Made by a program: the position numbers and the translations under genes. DNA of 64,000 nucleotides from Ascarosepion bandense (Eukaryota; Mollusca; Cephalopoda; Sepiida; Sepiidae), in contig JBBBDQ010001937.1 of the NCBI GenBank assembly GCA_037127315.1, positions 727,216 through 791,215 of the forward strand, in the 5' to 3' direction. The notes under the pieces were generated by a model that did not search any database, had not been told where the DNA came from, and saw only the letters and a program-made list of their open reading frames with translations. Positions within the stretch are counted from its first letter, which is position 1; every line of letters starts with the position of its first letter. Below, in pieces: positions 1 through 10,588 of this stretch.

Positions 1-864
1 ACACAAAAAGAATTGAAAACTATTTTAAAAATACAATGGCTAGATGATTTGTATTAAACTTTTCGATTAGTAAATATACTTTTCTCTTCATAACTTACTA
101 ATCTAACGTTTGGAAATATTTTTAAAATATTTTTGAAACTTTATCACCTATTATATTTAAAAAAACGAAAATAAAAATAATTTTTTAAAATTTTCATTAT
201 TAATCGAACATTTTTTTCTTCAGCCTCTAATGTCTGAAATTTATACTACTTATTAAAGCAATTAAAAGCTTATCAAATTAAATAAGTAGATAATTTTATT
301 GCATTTTTTATTTTACTATTCGGAGCAGATTTTAAGTAAAAGAGGCTAAATGCTTTTAAAAAATAATACACGATTTACATTCCCTAATGAGTTCTGCTTT
401 TAACTAATAGATCCAATTTTACCTACAGAATCTAATTTCTTAAAAATTTCATGATTTAATTGTTGGTGTTGGAGGTAGCAGATTACAAAAATATTATTTT
501 TCTAATAAAAAATTCAAAAATAATTTCATCCATTTGTGATTACGTCCTGAAAGATTTATTAAAATCCGACAATTATTTAATTTTTGCAAGAATTTCTAAA
601 TTAATGTTTGTCACCGGAAAAAAGTGAGTTATGAAATATTACGTTTTCCATTGTAAACTCTTGTTAATAATTTATCTCACCGCTAACAAAAATAAAAGCA
701 ATATTTTGACCAAAATATCGAACATATTAAAAAGGATTAATTTTTTTTTTTAAATTGTTAAAAAATATTTTTATCTTTTCTCTTAAAAATAACATAAATT
801 TTGATGGTAAATACATTTTTATCAAGTTTTGGATGTTTTTTCTTAATACTATGCGGTTTTTCAG
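1..864. other. AT-rich DNA without recognised genes
   Basis: Very AT-rich sequence with no long open frame and no repeat family that I recognise. The last ~100 bases become pyrimidine-rich and end in a plausible 3' splice site (tttttcag, AG at 863-864), so this may be intron. Confidence 0.5.
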
Positions 865-952
865 CGATTTGTTGACGTTAACTATTATTATGTATGGAAG
901 GCAATAGAGAGACCAACAAAACTCTGTTTAACAGTAAAAACAAAGAATGAAG
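865..952 (+). CDS. Candidate internal exon of an unidentified host gene
   Basis: A T-rich tract ending in tttttcag at 864 is followed by a frame that stays open from 865 to a TGA at 1084-1086. A strong 5' splice site (GAAG|GTAAGG) sits at 952/953, so the exon may be 88 bp. The translation starts RFVDVNYYYVWKAIERP and looks protein-like; GC content is clearly higher than in the flanks. If the GT is not used, the frame continues through GYVWIQQIKQGDCPER to the TGA, which also looks protein-like. I do not recognise the protein. An exon ending at 952 leaves phase 1, which matches the candidate exon at 16138-16204. It is not part of any repeat family found elsewhere in this window. It could be chance or an old transposon fragment. 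Confidence 0.35.
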
Positions 953-1334
953 GTAAGGGTTATGTCTGGATTCAACAGATTAAACAAGGTGACTGTCCAG
1001 AAAGGATTCAAGATATTCTGAATCCTGTAGATGAAGCAGGAAGAATTTTATTTAGTTATAAAATAATTTTAATCTTTAGTATTTGACGATATTTTTATGT
1101 AATTTTCTTAAATACATCTGTTAAAATGAGATGGCAGTATTAGTTTTATGTTTGCGTAATTTAGACAACAATTTATTCATCGCAACTGTATTCATGCGCA
1201 TACGTATATGTGTGCCTAAATGTTGGGGCGTGAAAAGTACTATACAAACAAATGAGTGCTTAGTCCGTGTGGTAAATACTAAGGAAACACGATTAAAACC
1301 AACAATAAAGTTTATTGTACTACGGTTACAACAT

Positions 1335-1797
1335 CGTCCGGTTCACACTCCACCCACGTCAATTGAACAGGTTAAGAGGCTCATCGCTTGTTCCCTGTTT
1401 AGGATGTGGTCTCCGGCTTTCTCTTTTCCAGTCTTCTCACTTCGTTTTTTTTTTTCAATTGGAGTAGATAGATCTATCTATCGCCCGGTTCACATTCCAC
1501 CCACGTCTATTGAACAGGTTAAGAGGCTCATCCCTTGTTCCCTGTTTAGGATGTGGTTTCCGGCTTTCTCTTTTCCAATCTTCTCACTTTGGTTTCTTTT
1601 TTTTCAATTGGAGTAGATAGATCTATCTATCGCCCGGTTCACATTCCACCCACGTCTATTGAACAGGTTAAGAGGCTCATCCCTTGTTCCCTGTTTAGGA
1701 TGTGGTTTCCGGCTTTCTCTTTTCCAATCTTCTCACTATTATGTAGCCTCCTGCACATCAGTGGCGTTACCGACTTGCTCGATTAAAAAAAATACAC
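1335..1797 (+). mobile_element. Jockey-like LINE (family A) 3' tail, three tandem copies
   Basis: A unit of about 148 bp beginning cgyccggttcacaytccac occurs at 1335, 1482 and 1631. The first two copies end in an internal ttggagtagatagatctatc junction. Only the third carries the terminal segment ending gtagcctcctgcacatcag and an A-rich tract. The same tail occurs once at 29885-30067, and its last ~60 bp match the 3' ends of the family A fragments at 7.4-8.0 kb and 8.2-8.9 kb. The frame open across it is not coding. It could instead be a SINE that borrowed the LINE tail. Confidence 0.65.
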
Positions 1798-2072
1798 ACA
1801 CAAAAAAAAAACACACACACAATAGTCCGTGTACAAAAAAAATGAAGCGGAGAGAACTTCCGTCGGTTCCTGGTCGTCTTCCGGTTCAGCTCCCTCGTAA
1901 TGTACTGAGTCGTATAATATAATGTAGTACAATGGATGACAGTCCATTGCTTAGGGGTGACAGTTTCTTCTATTACAACAATATATTATTTTATTTTTTA
2001 TTTTTATTCCATACATAAAAATGTACTCCTCGCTATCATTATCGTACTGTATATATATTAATATTCACAGTA

Positions 2073-2073
<1 letters not shown>

Positions 2074-2151
<78 letters not shown>
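2074..2151. repeat. (CA)n-(TA)n microsatellite
   Basis: About 24 CA units followed directly by about 14 TA units with one interruption. Confidence 0.95.
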
Positions 2152-2153
<2 letters not shown>

Positions 2154-2216
2154 AGCGGGCATGTATACTGATACAAAATAAAATGGGTGACCAAACACAG
2201 TAAAAACAGTTCAACT

Positions 2217-2315
2217 GCTTAATACATATTATATCAAGTTCCTAACGTTTTCTACGTCCAACCTATTAAGACCGACTTTAACACAAATACTCGCATCCAC
2301 TGCGGTATTAACACC
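2217..2315 (+). repeat. Dispersed ~97-bp repeat, copy 1
   Basis: Begins gcttaatacatattatat and contains a gaccgactttaacacaaat-like block. The same sequence recurs at 2754-2850 with roughly 10% difference. The tetranucleotide array lies between the two copies. Confidence 0.75.
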
Positions 2316-2321
2316 ACGACA

Positions 2322-2324
<3 letters not shown>

Positions 2325-2389
<65 letters not shown>

Positions 2390-2395
2390 CGTCTG

Positions 2396-2442
<47 letters not shown>

Positions 2443-2453
2443 CAGTCTGTTCG

Positions 2454-2508
<55 letters not shown>

Positions 2509-2516
2509 CAGTCTTT

Positions 2517-2587
<71 letters not shown>

Positions 2588-2588
2588 C
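2325..2588. repeat. (TATC)n array with short spacers
   Basis: Four blocks of TATC repeats separated by short spacers resembling TCAGTCTGTTCG. No coding potential. Confidence 0.97.
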
Positions 2589-2753
2589 AGTCTATTATTG
2601 TTATGATGAAACCTACCTATTCTATAGTGAATAGACTTTCCCACCTAATTTAAGTAGGCGTAGTAAGAAGAACGGGTGTCAGTCGATGTTGGATGATAGT
2701 AGTCGACAGTTAGTCGAATACGAAAGTAGTCAGCGACCTGGCAAGATTACAAT

Positions 2754-2850
2754 GCTTAATACATATTATATGAAGTTCTTAACGCTTTGCACGTTGAACG
2801 TATTAGGGCCGACTTTAACACAAATACTAGCCTCCACTGCGAAAATAACT
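2754..2850 (+). repeat. Dispersed ~97-bp repeat, copy 2
   Basis: Second copy of the unit at 2217-2315, same orientation. Together with the TATC array between them this may be a single duplicated structure. Confidence 0.75.
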
Positions 2851-2865
2851 CTATGATAGTTGTGA

Positions 2866-2972
2866 TGTAAAATTCGGCTTGTAATGAGAAATCGGAGAGT
2901 CGAGTTCGAATTCCAGTTGATTTTGTTGTATTCACTAATACCCTTGGGAAAGTTATTAATTCATCTCTTTTC
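2866..2972 (+). mobile_element. tRNA-derived SINE, 5' head fragment
   Basis: Contains the B-box-like gagttcgaattccagttga and the following ttgtattcactaatacc segment that also occur in the SINEs at 12.8 and 30.8 kb. The A-box side is decayed and the body is missing. Confidence 0.6.
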
Positions 2973-3512
2973 CTTACATGTCTTAGAAATATTTTAGTCG
3001 CGTTTGACAGGTTTGATTTTATTTCTGTGACGCAATGTAATAACCATCTTAGATCTTAGATGTTTTACGGAGCAAATGTAAACAATCGGCTTCATTGGCC
3101 AAAAAGTGCAAAAGGGAAAATTTGCTGAACTTAAACTCAAAAAGTATGTGTGAACTTGACTTCCCTGTAGATATGTGTCCCCAGAAATTTTGAATGGCGT
3201 AGCTTAAAAAATGTAGGCGTGCATAGGGAACAGTCACACACAGACTCACAGATTGCCATTTACATAGAGAGATTTACAGTCTCTCGCAGTAGTAGGTGTT
3301 ACTTTCCGAAGTCCGGGATACTGAAAAAGCCACATAGGCTTTTATACATCCGAGCGGCCGGATGTCACATGGTACGAGCCACGACACAACACATACATTT
3401 GTTCAAGCCCATCAAGTACGTCACGTGTTGCTTGACCTGTTTATCTTTCTTTCTATCTGTCCTGTGTCTCTAAGCCATCTTTTATTATTACTTGTCTTAG
3501 AAACTTCAGTCT
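2973..3512. other. No recognised feature
   Basis: Moderately AT-rich. Short open frames on both strands have no protein-like features or repeat relatives in the window. Confidence 0.4.
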
Positions 3513-3514
3513 TC

Positions 3515-4440
3515 TTTTCCTGGTGCTAAGGTTAATGAGTGTGAAAGAATACGATAAAAAGAAACAATATCAATAAGGAAAAACACAGGAATTAAGAAGG
3601 CGCAATATCTGTAGAACCACATTCCAGTTGCTTCAAGTTTTTCCTTCATCTTCGAAGATATTGTCCAACATTCACTGCCATATTGAAGAACTGACATCAC
3701 ATAGCAATCCAGTACTCTCTTCTTTGTTTCTAGCGAAATTGTCCTGTTTCTTAATACTTTACTCAACTTCTGGTATGCTTCCTTGTGCTTTTGGATCTCA
3801 GGCATATCAATGTATAGAAACTGTTGTGGCCACAAAGTTAGGGTTCAGTTTATGTATTGATTTTAATATGGAACTGATCCCCCACTTTATATCCAACATT
3901 CTTCTGTAGAACCATATTTCAGTAGCTTCAAGTTTTTCCTTTATCTCTGATGAAATTGTCCAACATTCACTGCAATATTGAAGAACTGACATCACATAGC
4001 AATCCAGTACTCTCTTTGTTTCTAGCGAAATTGTCCTGTTTCTTAATACTTTACTCAACTTCTGGAATACTTCCTTCGCCATGCCAATTCGCCTACGTCG
4101 CACTTTCTGTCTTCTGTTAGAACACTTCCCTGGTATTTAAATTTTTGTACCTGCTTGATTCTAGTATTCTCGACCTGTATTTGGCATTTTGGGCTACCCA
4201 TTTTGCTGATGACCATGCATTCGGTTTTCTTGTAGTTTATTTGTAATCCTTTCAAATTTATAAAATCAAGGTACCGTAGAAGAAAGTTAATCAGAACAAT
4301 TACTATAAAAGTATTTATAGAAAATGCAGACATTGACTGAATCTGAGATACTAGGTCAGAGCCTATAACGTGGCATATTCTTCTTTGGATTTTATAAAAA
4401 TCTCTAAGTATATAGCAAAAACACCAGACTAGCAATATTC
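3515..4440 (-). mobile_element. RTE-like LINE (family B) fragment with duplicated RT C-terminal segment
   Basis: On the minus strand the frames encode the region after the RT domain: LQINYKKTECMVISK, then a block with SKVLRNRTISLETK, DCYVMSVLQYGSECWTI and EKLEATEMWFYRR. This block is the BovB/RTE-type C-terminal region (compare the YGCESW motif of that clade). It occurs twice, at ~3900-4100 and ~3600-3830. The two halves are joined by a ~70-bp segment that includes gatcccccacttta, also seen in the SINE tails of this window. The same junction occurs in the copy at 18.9-19.4 kb. Frameshifts separate the halves and the element is truncated at both ends, so it is not functional. Confidence 0.8.
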
Positions 4441-5190
4441 AAAGCAAGAACGAACGGGAGACATTTAAATATGTAAGATAGATTCAGAGAAAAATTGTCT
4501 AGCTGATTGATTCATGCCCATAATTTTTCGTTTTAACGACCGTAGATTCTATTTTATTAATCATTTCGCCCCCCAAAAGGAAATAGAACCACTAATACGG
4601 TTAGAGGTTACTGTTTACTCGAGAATATGAGAAAATATACTCTTAGGGAAAAAGACAAAATTACAAAAATTAAAAACATAGAAGATAACGGTTTAAATTT
4701 TTGAGGATCAAATTTGACTGGAAATCACAAAGCCGTAAGAGATCAAAAAAAAAAGGTGTAATAGAATCAATTGCTAGCATAGAACTTACGATTACATCAA
4801 GTCATTTCAAATATTAAATTATAAGAACTTATCGCCTGTCTAGTAATAGGCTTAAGCTCGTAAAGTTTAAGTACAATAGAGGAAAGTGCATTGAATTAAG
4901 CCGAGATTCCAAGTCAGGACATATGACGTTAGAGATTCTTTTTTTTTTTTTTTGTTCAAAATGTCTAAGTTAATAACAGACGCACCAGTCCAGATATTAC
5001 ATCAATATTCAATGCATAGATGAATGGTTAACTTGTGAATGTGGAATTAAATTCTGGCAAGAAAAGCTGTATCGTACGACACTGTGAACTAACTTTTGAA
5101 GTAGAAATCCTGACAACTGATTCAATATAATTTTTTCAGTACATGCCAATGGAAACATTTAGACCGAAAATGCGCGATGGGTCACTTACC
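4441..5190. other. No recognised feature
   Basis: AT-rich, with short A and T runs; no long frame, no family shared with the rest of the window. Confidence 0.4.
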
Positions 5191-5200
5191 TGAAGATTAA

Positions 5201-5391
5201 CATTAGGTATGCTACTCGTTGTGGAGGTAGTATTTACAGTATTTACATTATTCGGACTATTGTCCTCATCTTTGTTGCCATTTATATGACGTTTAATAAT
5301 TGATAATTGTATTTGTCTATATTTCTGAGATGAGGTAGTATTTACAGTATTTACATTATTCGGACTATTGTCCTCATCTTTGTTGCCATTT
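5201..5391 (-). CDS. Candidate exon built of a 36-residue repeat
   Basis: Read on the minus strand, two copies of a 108-bp unit are open and encode DEDNSPNNVNTVNTTSSQKY followed by RQIQLSIIKR and an NGNK linker. The second copy ends SIPNVNLQ and meets a consensus 5' splice site (CAG|GTAAGT, donor GT at 5199-5200). Upstream the frame is closed by a TGA just before the first unit, so the 5' edge is unclear. Related copies lie inverted at 5537-5932 with spacings of 108, 108 and 96 bp, all multiples of three, but carry in-frame stops. The composition (Asn, Ser, Thr rich) suggests low-complexity protein. Origin unknown; it could be a transposon gene or a host gene remnant. Confidence 0.35.
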
Positions 5392-5536
5392 CAGCTGTTA
5401 TACGCTCCGGCATATTTCAGACGCTAGGGATTTCGAACCGAACCCTTTATTACAATCACTGGGGTATATCATTTTCATTCCTTGCGTAAAGCCGCCATTA
5501 TTTGTCATGAGTTATCTCCCTTTAACCCTCTAAAAC

Positions 5537-5932
5537 GATGAGGACAATAGTCCGAATAATGTAAATAGTGTCAATACTACCTCATCTCAGAAATATAGAC
5601 AAATAGAATAATCTATTATTAAACGTCGTACAAATAGCAACCAAGATGAGGACAATATTCCGAATAATGTAAATACTGTAAATACTACCTCATCTCAGAA
5701 ATATAGACAAATAGAATGATCTATTATTAAACGTCGTACAAATGGCAACATAGATGAGGACAATAGTCCGAATTATGTAAATACTACCTCATCTCAGATA
5801 TAAACAAATAGAATGCTCTATTTTTAAACGTCGTACAAATAGCAACCAAGACGAGGACAATAATCCGAATAATTTTAAATCGTGTAAAGACTACCTCATC
5901 TCAGAAATATAGTCAAATAATATATGACATGT
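5537..5932 (+). repeat. 108-bp minisatellite, four units, inverted relative to 5201-5391
   Basis: Units starting gatgaggacaatagtccg begin at 5537, 5645 and 5753, and a diverged one at 5849. The third unit has a 12-bp deletion. The implied reading frame matches that of the opposite arm, but each unit has a stop after RQIE. About 145 bp separate it from the left arm, so the whole can fold back. Confidence 0.85.
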
Positions 5933-6194
5933 TTTCAATTTATATAAAATCTATTGTTGGTAATTTCTATTACAAAATACATTCCAAATACCCCAAAAAG
6001 TTCCAATCTTCCCATCAGATTACTGCGGGATATATTTTGTCTGAAAGATGATCCTGAAAGGCGAAATGCTTAAACAATTCAGTGTTGATTGGTGTCTTTA
6101 ATAATTGGCAGCCAATATTCCGTCTAATTTACTGTTGATCATCATTTTCTGTCGGCTTCAAGATTAGACAGACAAATATTAAATATTCAATCAT

Positions 6195-6237
<43 letters not shown>

Positions 6238-6346
6238 CTATCGTTATTGCTATTTAGTAGTAGTAGTAATAGTAATATTATTATTGCCCCGTGCTGTAGT
6301 TCCTGTTATTTGTTTTGTTCTTTATTTGTAACTTTACAAACAGATA
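5933..6346. other. No gene; contains (ATA)n at 6195-6233
   Basis: AT-rich DNA with a short trinucleotide tract and nothing else recognised. Confidence 0.5.
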
Positions 6347-6742
6347 TTGAATCGTCCGAAATCCTCTGGCGGTCTTTTTAATACAAATTCTCTCCTTGTA
6401 GGAATGTTTTTGAATATCTTAAGTGTCCGTTTTTTGACACAATCGACAGAATCGATTCTTGGTGTGAAATTCAATAAAAAATCAAACAAAATATTAAATC
6501 AGGAAACATCACATTGCAAATTGGTGACAGTAAGCGAAGAAGAATGTCGCGAACAACTGGTGAAAATCTTGAGAACAATAATAAAAAAAATATTTTTTGG
6601 TTTTTGTTATTTTCGGAAGTTGGTTACCAGTGTCGTTAATGTGGGCACCTGGAATATTCTCATTAAGTTAAAGACAAAGCAAAAGACAACAGTATCAGTC
6701 ACGACGGCCGAAGACAAACTTGGAATATTGTTTACGATCTGA
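6347..6742 (+). other. Open frame of 131 codons, unsupported
   Basis: An open frame starting at a non-ATG codon (ttg). Its translation (for example VTVSEEECREQLVKILR) has no motif I recognise, and A-runs give Lys-rich stretches. No splice sites or relatives were noticed. It may be chance. Confidence 0.15.
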
Positions 6743-6817
6743 TATTTGAGATGATATTTTTGCAAGTTAAAATACAGCATAGAAACAAACTACAAAATAA
6801 ATGTATCTGATAAACAC

Positions 6818-7055
6818 ACACACTAACACACGTACACGCACACACGCGCACGCACACCCACACACACGCACGCAAACACGTGCACGCACGCACACACACA
6901 CACGCACACACGCACACACACACACACACACGCAAACACGCGCAGGCACGCACACACACACACACGCACACGCACGCACACACAAACACGTACACACACA
7001 GACACGCACACGCAAACCCGCACGCCCGCACACACACAACACACGCACATATATA
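6818..7055. repeat. (CA)n/(CACG)n compound microsatellite
   Basis: About 240 bp of imperfect CA repeats with regular G substitutions giving CACGCA motifs. It creates long spurious frames on both strands. Confidence 0.95.
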
Positions 7056-7399
7056 TTCATATGCGCAGGTTTCATTAAAAATGACTGTCAAGATATTATC
7101 GTTAAGAATTTGATGCAATTTTTCATGTAAACTTTTGAATTTTTTCTTTTCAAGACATAAATTATGGTTTTGCTTCCCAAATAATAAACATTATATCAAG
7201 ATGATGAGAACTGATAGATATAGAATCCAGCGTAATGTAATTAAGTTTTTTTTTATTTGAAATTAATTTAATTTGTATTGCGACACGAAATTTTCTATGG
7301 TTCGAGATTTAAAGTTTTTAACTCGTGATCAGACACTGTCCAATAACTTTGATGAAAATTATTTACATTTGAATATACAAAACAATACATTTGATTATT

Positions 7400-8031
7400 A
7401 CAGTAGAAAACAATACGCTTACTTATTACAAAGTTCATATAGAGAAGAAAATATTGCCCCCTAAATACGAATTTGAACGAGATACTAGATTAGCAACTAG
7501 ATCCCACCCTTTTACAGTGAAACCGATAAAATGCAGCCGTAACTTCTACTCCAACAGTTTCTTTCCTCGCACTTCCCGACTGTGGAATTCTCTTCCAAAT
7601 GATTGCTTCTCCGACGGCTACAATCTCCAGGAGTTTAAATGTAAGGTCAATAGACACCTCCTAACACACTAACCTGCTCCCATTCTATCAAGCACTCTTC
7701 CCATCTGCCCCACCCTCATCCTCGCTATCCTTACTCATCTGTCACCTTCCTCCTAACATTCCCTATGTCTAATCACTCCTTCTCTTTACCTTCCCCTATG
7801 TAGCCTCATGCGCAATAGTGGCAGTGGAATGCCTTGCTTGGGGTGAGATGATTAAAAAAAAACACTCTTCCCATCTGCCCAACCCTCATCCTCGGTATCC
7901 TTACTCATCTGTCACCTTCCTCCTGACATTCCCTATGTCTAACCACTCCTTCTCTTTACCTTCCCCTCTGTAGCCCCATGCGCAATAGTGGCAGTGGAAT
8001 GCCTTGCTTGGGGTGAGATGATTAAAAAAAA
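7400..8031 (+). mobile_element. Jockey-like LINE (family A), RT C-terminus and duplicated 3' UTR
   Basis: The frame at 7391-7672 ends with DTRLATRSHPFTVKPIKC and FFPRTSRLWNSLPNDCF, the typical C-terminal tail of jockey/CR1-type ORF2 proteins. A stop is followed by a 3' UTR ending in cttggggtgagatgattaaa plus an A run at ~7852-7860. The last ~170 bp are then repeated (7861-8031) with a few differences. The upstream part of the element is absent (5' truncation). The tandem 3' end may reflect template jumping by the reverse transcriptase or a later duplication. Confidence 0.8.
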
Positions 8032-8202
8032 AAGAAAAAAAAAGAGATCATATAGGTGTGTTTAACTAATCAGAATGGAGGTCTACTTTAAAAATGATAA
8101 ATATACTTAGATGTTAGAGGATGTGGGATATTCATACATGTCTAAACTAAACTGTCATTTTTAAGGCGATACTATATTTTTCTGGTAAGATGTATATATT
8201 TT

Positions 8203-8912
8203 AGATTTTTTTTTTAATCATATCACCTCTTGCAAGGCGGTAACGCCACTGATGTGCAGGGGGTTGCATAAGAGTAAAAATTAGATAGAACAGAGTGAAG
8301 AGAGGGACGAACCAGTTAGGGAGGGGCAAGAGAAGGAAGGAAATACAGGTGTGATGACAGTTGCAAAGATGGAGAGAAAGGAAAGGATATACAGGGTCGT
8401 GAAGAAAGAACTAGTGTCAAGTGGTTAAGAGATTAGTATTGACTTTGCATTTGAAATCCTGGAGGTTGTATCCGTCAGGAAATCAAGAATAAGAAAGCGA
8501 GTTCCACAGGCGGGAAGTGCGAGAAAAGAAGCTGCAGGAGTAGAACTGTCGTCTACATTTGGTTGCTCGAAATGTTAATGAGTGAGACCCAGTTACCAAT
8601 CTGGTTGCACGAGTAAACACCTGTTGCAGAGGTTCCAGTGACTTAATTTCGTTGGAGCAGGAGCCATGGAAGTATTTATAGAACAAAGGGAAGCCACATC
8701 TGGTCGGTGGGAAGGTGGCTGTAGTCGAGCCGCCAAGTCGGTACCTATCACATTACTGATTCTCCTTTGGAGCCTGTCAAGAACACCGAGACGAACAACG
8801 GGGGCAACTAACCATATATTGCAGCAGTACTCCATGAACGGACTAATGGTTGATTTGCATAGAAGAAATATATTTATAGTTATATCTATTCCTGCTCTTT
8901 TAAAAAACAATA
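8203..8912 (-). mobile_element. Jockey-like LINE (family A), 5'-truncated copy
   Basis: On the minus strand: LLCKSTISPFMEYCCNIW, then LDRLQRRISNVIGTDL, FYKYFHGSCSNEI, TRLVTGSHSLTFRATKC and FFSRTSRLWNSL, in two frames with at least one frameshift. This is the region from the end of the RT domain to the C-terminus of a family A ORF2. The 3' UTR ends with the family tail (…cgttaccgccttgcaag) and poly(A), which shows as a T run at 8203. Not functional. Confidence 0.85.
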
Positions 8913-8979
8913 AACTTATATTTTAGACCACACTTAAATTTGCATTTGCTATGATTTATAGTGGGTTGCTTAACTATAC

Positions 8980-9330
8980 TTTTCTGTTAGGAGTGGAGAG
9001 ACCGTTCTAGTGAAGGGTAGTTGTATACTGTTGCTGGTTAACGAATTTGGCCTTTTTGTAGATAGCCCACTATAAGTCATAAAATGATTACAAATCAAGA
9101 AAGGCAATTTGAGTAGAAAAATAACATTTTCTATATAACACATGTCAATTAATGCTTTTCTTTTAGGAGTGGAGAGTCCGTTCTCGTGAAGGGTAGTTGT
9201 ATACTGTTGCAGGTTAACGGAATTTGGCCTTGTTGTAGATAGCCCACTATAAGTTATAAAATGATTACAAATCAAGAAAGTCAATTTGATTAGAAAATAA
9301 CATTTTATATATAACACATATCAATTAATA
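8980..9330. repeat. Tandem duplication, 176-bp unit, two copies
   Basis: Blocks starting aggagtggagag occur at 8989 and 9165 and share the same internal order (gaagggtagttgtatactg, tagcccactataagt, aatcaagaaag). The two copies differ by a few percent. The period is not a multiple of three, so the minus-strand frame across it is probably chance. Confidence 0.85.
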
Positions 9331-9540
9331 TTTTTACAATTGAAGTAATACATGAAGTATAGGTCCAACGGAGGCTAAAATGTTCATAGCAATAAAATGC
9401 TGAAAGATAATTAATGCTTAGGAATGTGGGAGCGTGTAAGTAAGGAATGCCTTTGATGTATTCGCTCCTTTGATCAGTAAATAGTTTTTGAGGCAGAGAA
9501 GAAGGAAAGAGGTAAGGGAGGCGAGCGTAGTAAGCCGCTT

Positions 9541-9880
9541 GATTTGAATCGAGGGGGGCTACTAATTACTCTTTTCTCCTCGAGTCGGTCTGCCTGTCGA
9601 TGCTTTCTGTATCCGCTTTTTATATCTTCTTTTTGGATCACAGCAGCTCATTTGGGATTTCACACTTGTATTTGGTTCGGGGCTTCCCATTGGCTGATAA
9701 ATAAAAGTTGCTTAGGCTCGAGAACTGGAAATTTAATATTTAATCAATTTTTAGTTTTCAACCGGAACATCTGCTCTGAGCCGGCGGCGCAGCGACGACT
9801 TTTGGTCATTTGCTTTTTGGTCGTGAAAGCGCAAACATCCGGTGCATCGCTTTTGCTTGGTATCACCACAGATTAAAATA
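9541..9880 (+). other. GC-richer island with promoter-like motifs
   Basis: This ~340-bp stretch is distinctly GC-richer than its surroundings. It contains an inverted CCAAT box (cccattggctg, ~9686) followed ~10 bp later by a TATA-like gataaataaaag. It could be a promoter, an LTR piece or the edge of an unknown repeat. The 110-codon open frame here starts at ttg and resembles no protein I know. Confidence 0.25.
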
Positions 9881-10588
9881 ATTATATTTATTTTTTTCGG
9901 TTCGGTGTATATTTCTTTATTAATTCATCATATATTCTTAACTTATATCAATCCTAAAACTCATTAAATCAATATTATTTAATAATAAAAATTAAGTAAA
10001 GGAAGTTAATCAATATGCATATACGAAGGATTATCAACTATATTCGAAGTGAAAATTTTGCAATGCTTACACATGACACTAATTTCATTACGTTTATTTA
10101 TTAAATCATTATTTTTTGAGAAATTTAATAATGTATAGTTTTTCACATGGTCACATATTCTCGTTTCCTTTTAATATTTTCCATTTTGTTGTAGAAGAAT
10201 TATTGGTTTGCTTTAAGTACCAAAAATATTTGGGTAGGGATGTTGGATTACGGTAGTTATTATTATTAAAGAAGAAACATGCCCATAAAATCATCATTTA
10301 AACAAACTTTTAGGACTTCTTATTAAATTTTTTTATTACAAGTGTTTTCAGTAGAAAAAGCAGTACATTGATAAAATATAGATTCTGTAAGGCATTTGTT
10401 TTCCAATGAACACTTTACGGGGTTACTACAATTATATTTTTAGTGTCTATATTATTGATTTCAGTTTAGAGTATATTCTTATTTTAATTTAAACTTAAAT
10501 TTTCGTTTAAAATGTTATTATTATGATTTTTATAAATTTTCTAGATTATCAGTATTACCATAAATTCATTGGAGTATATTTTTATTGA
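9881..10588. other. AT-rich DNA without recognised genes
   Basis: Nothing recognised. It may contain decayed upstream sequence of the Penelope-like element that becomes readable at 10589. Confidence 0.4.

Noticed and set aside
5520..5536. A second piggyBac-like end (tttaaccctctaaaa)
   Set aside because: Only ~11 bp match the MITE terminus at 54.19 kb and no partner end was found.
6732..7130. Overlapping frames on both strands rich in Cys/Val or His/Thr
   Set aside because: Translations of a CA/CACG microsatellite.
9544..9876. 110-codon plus-strand frame
   Set aside because: Starts at a ttg codon and has no domain or conserved motif.
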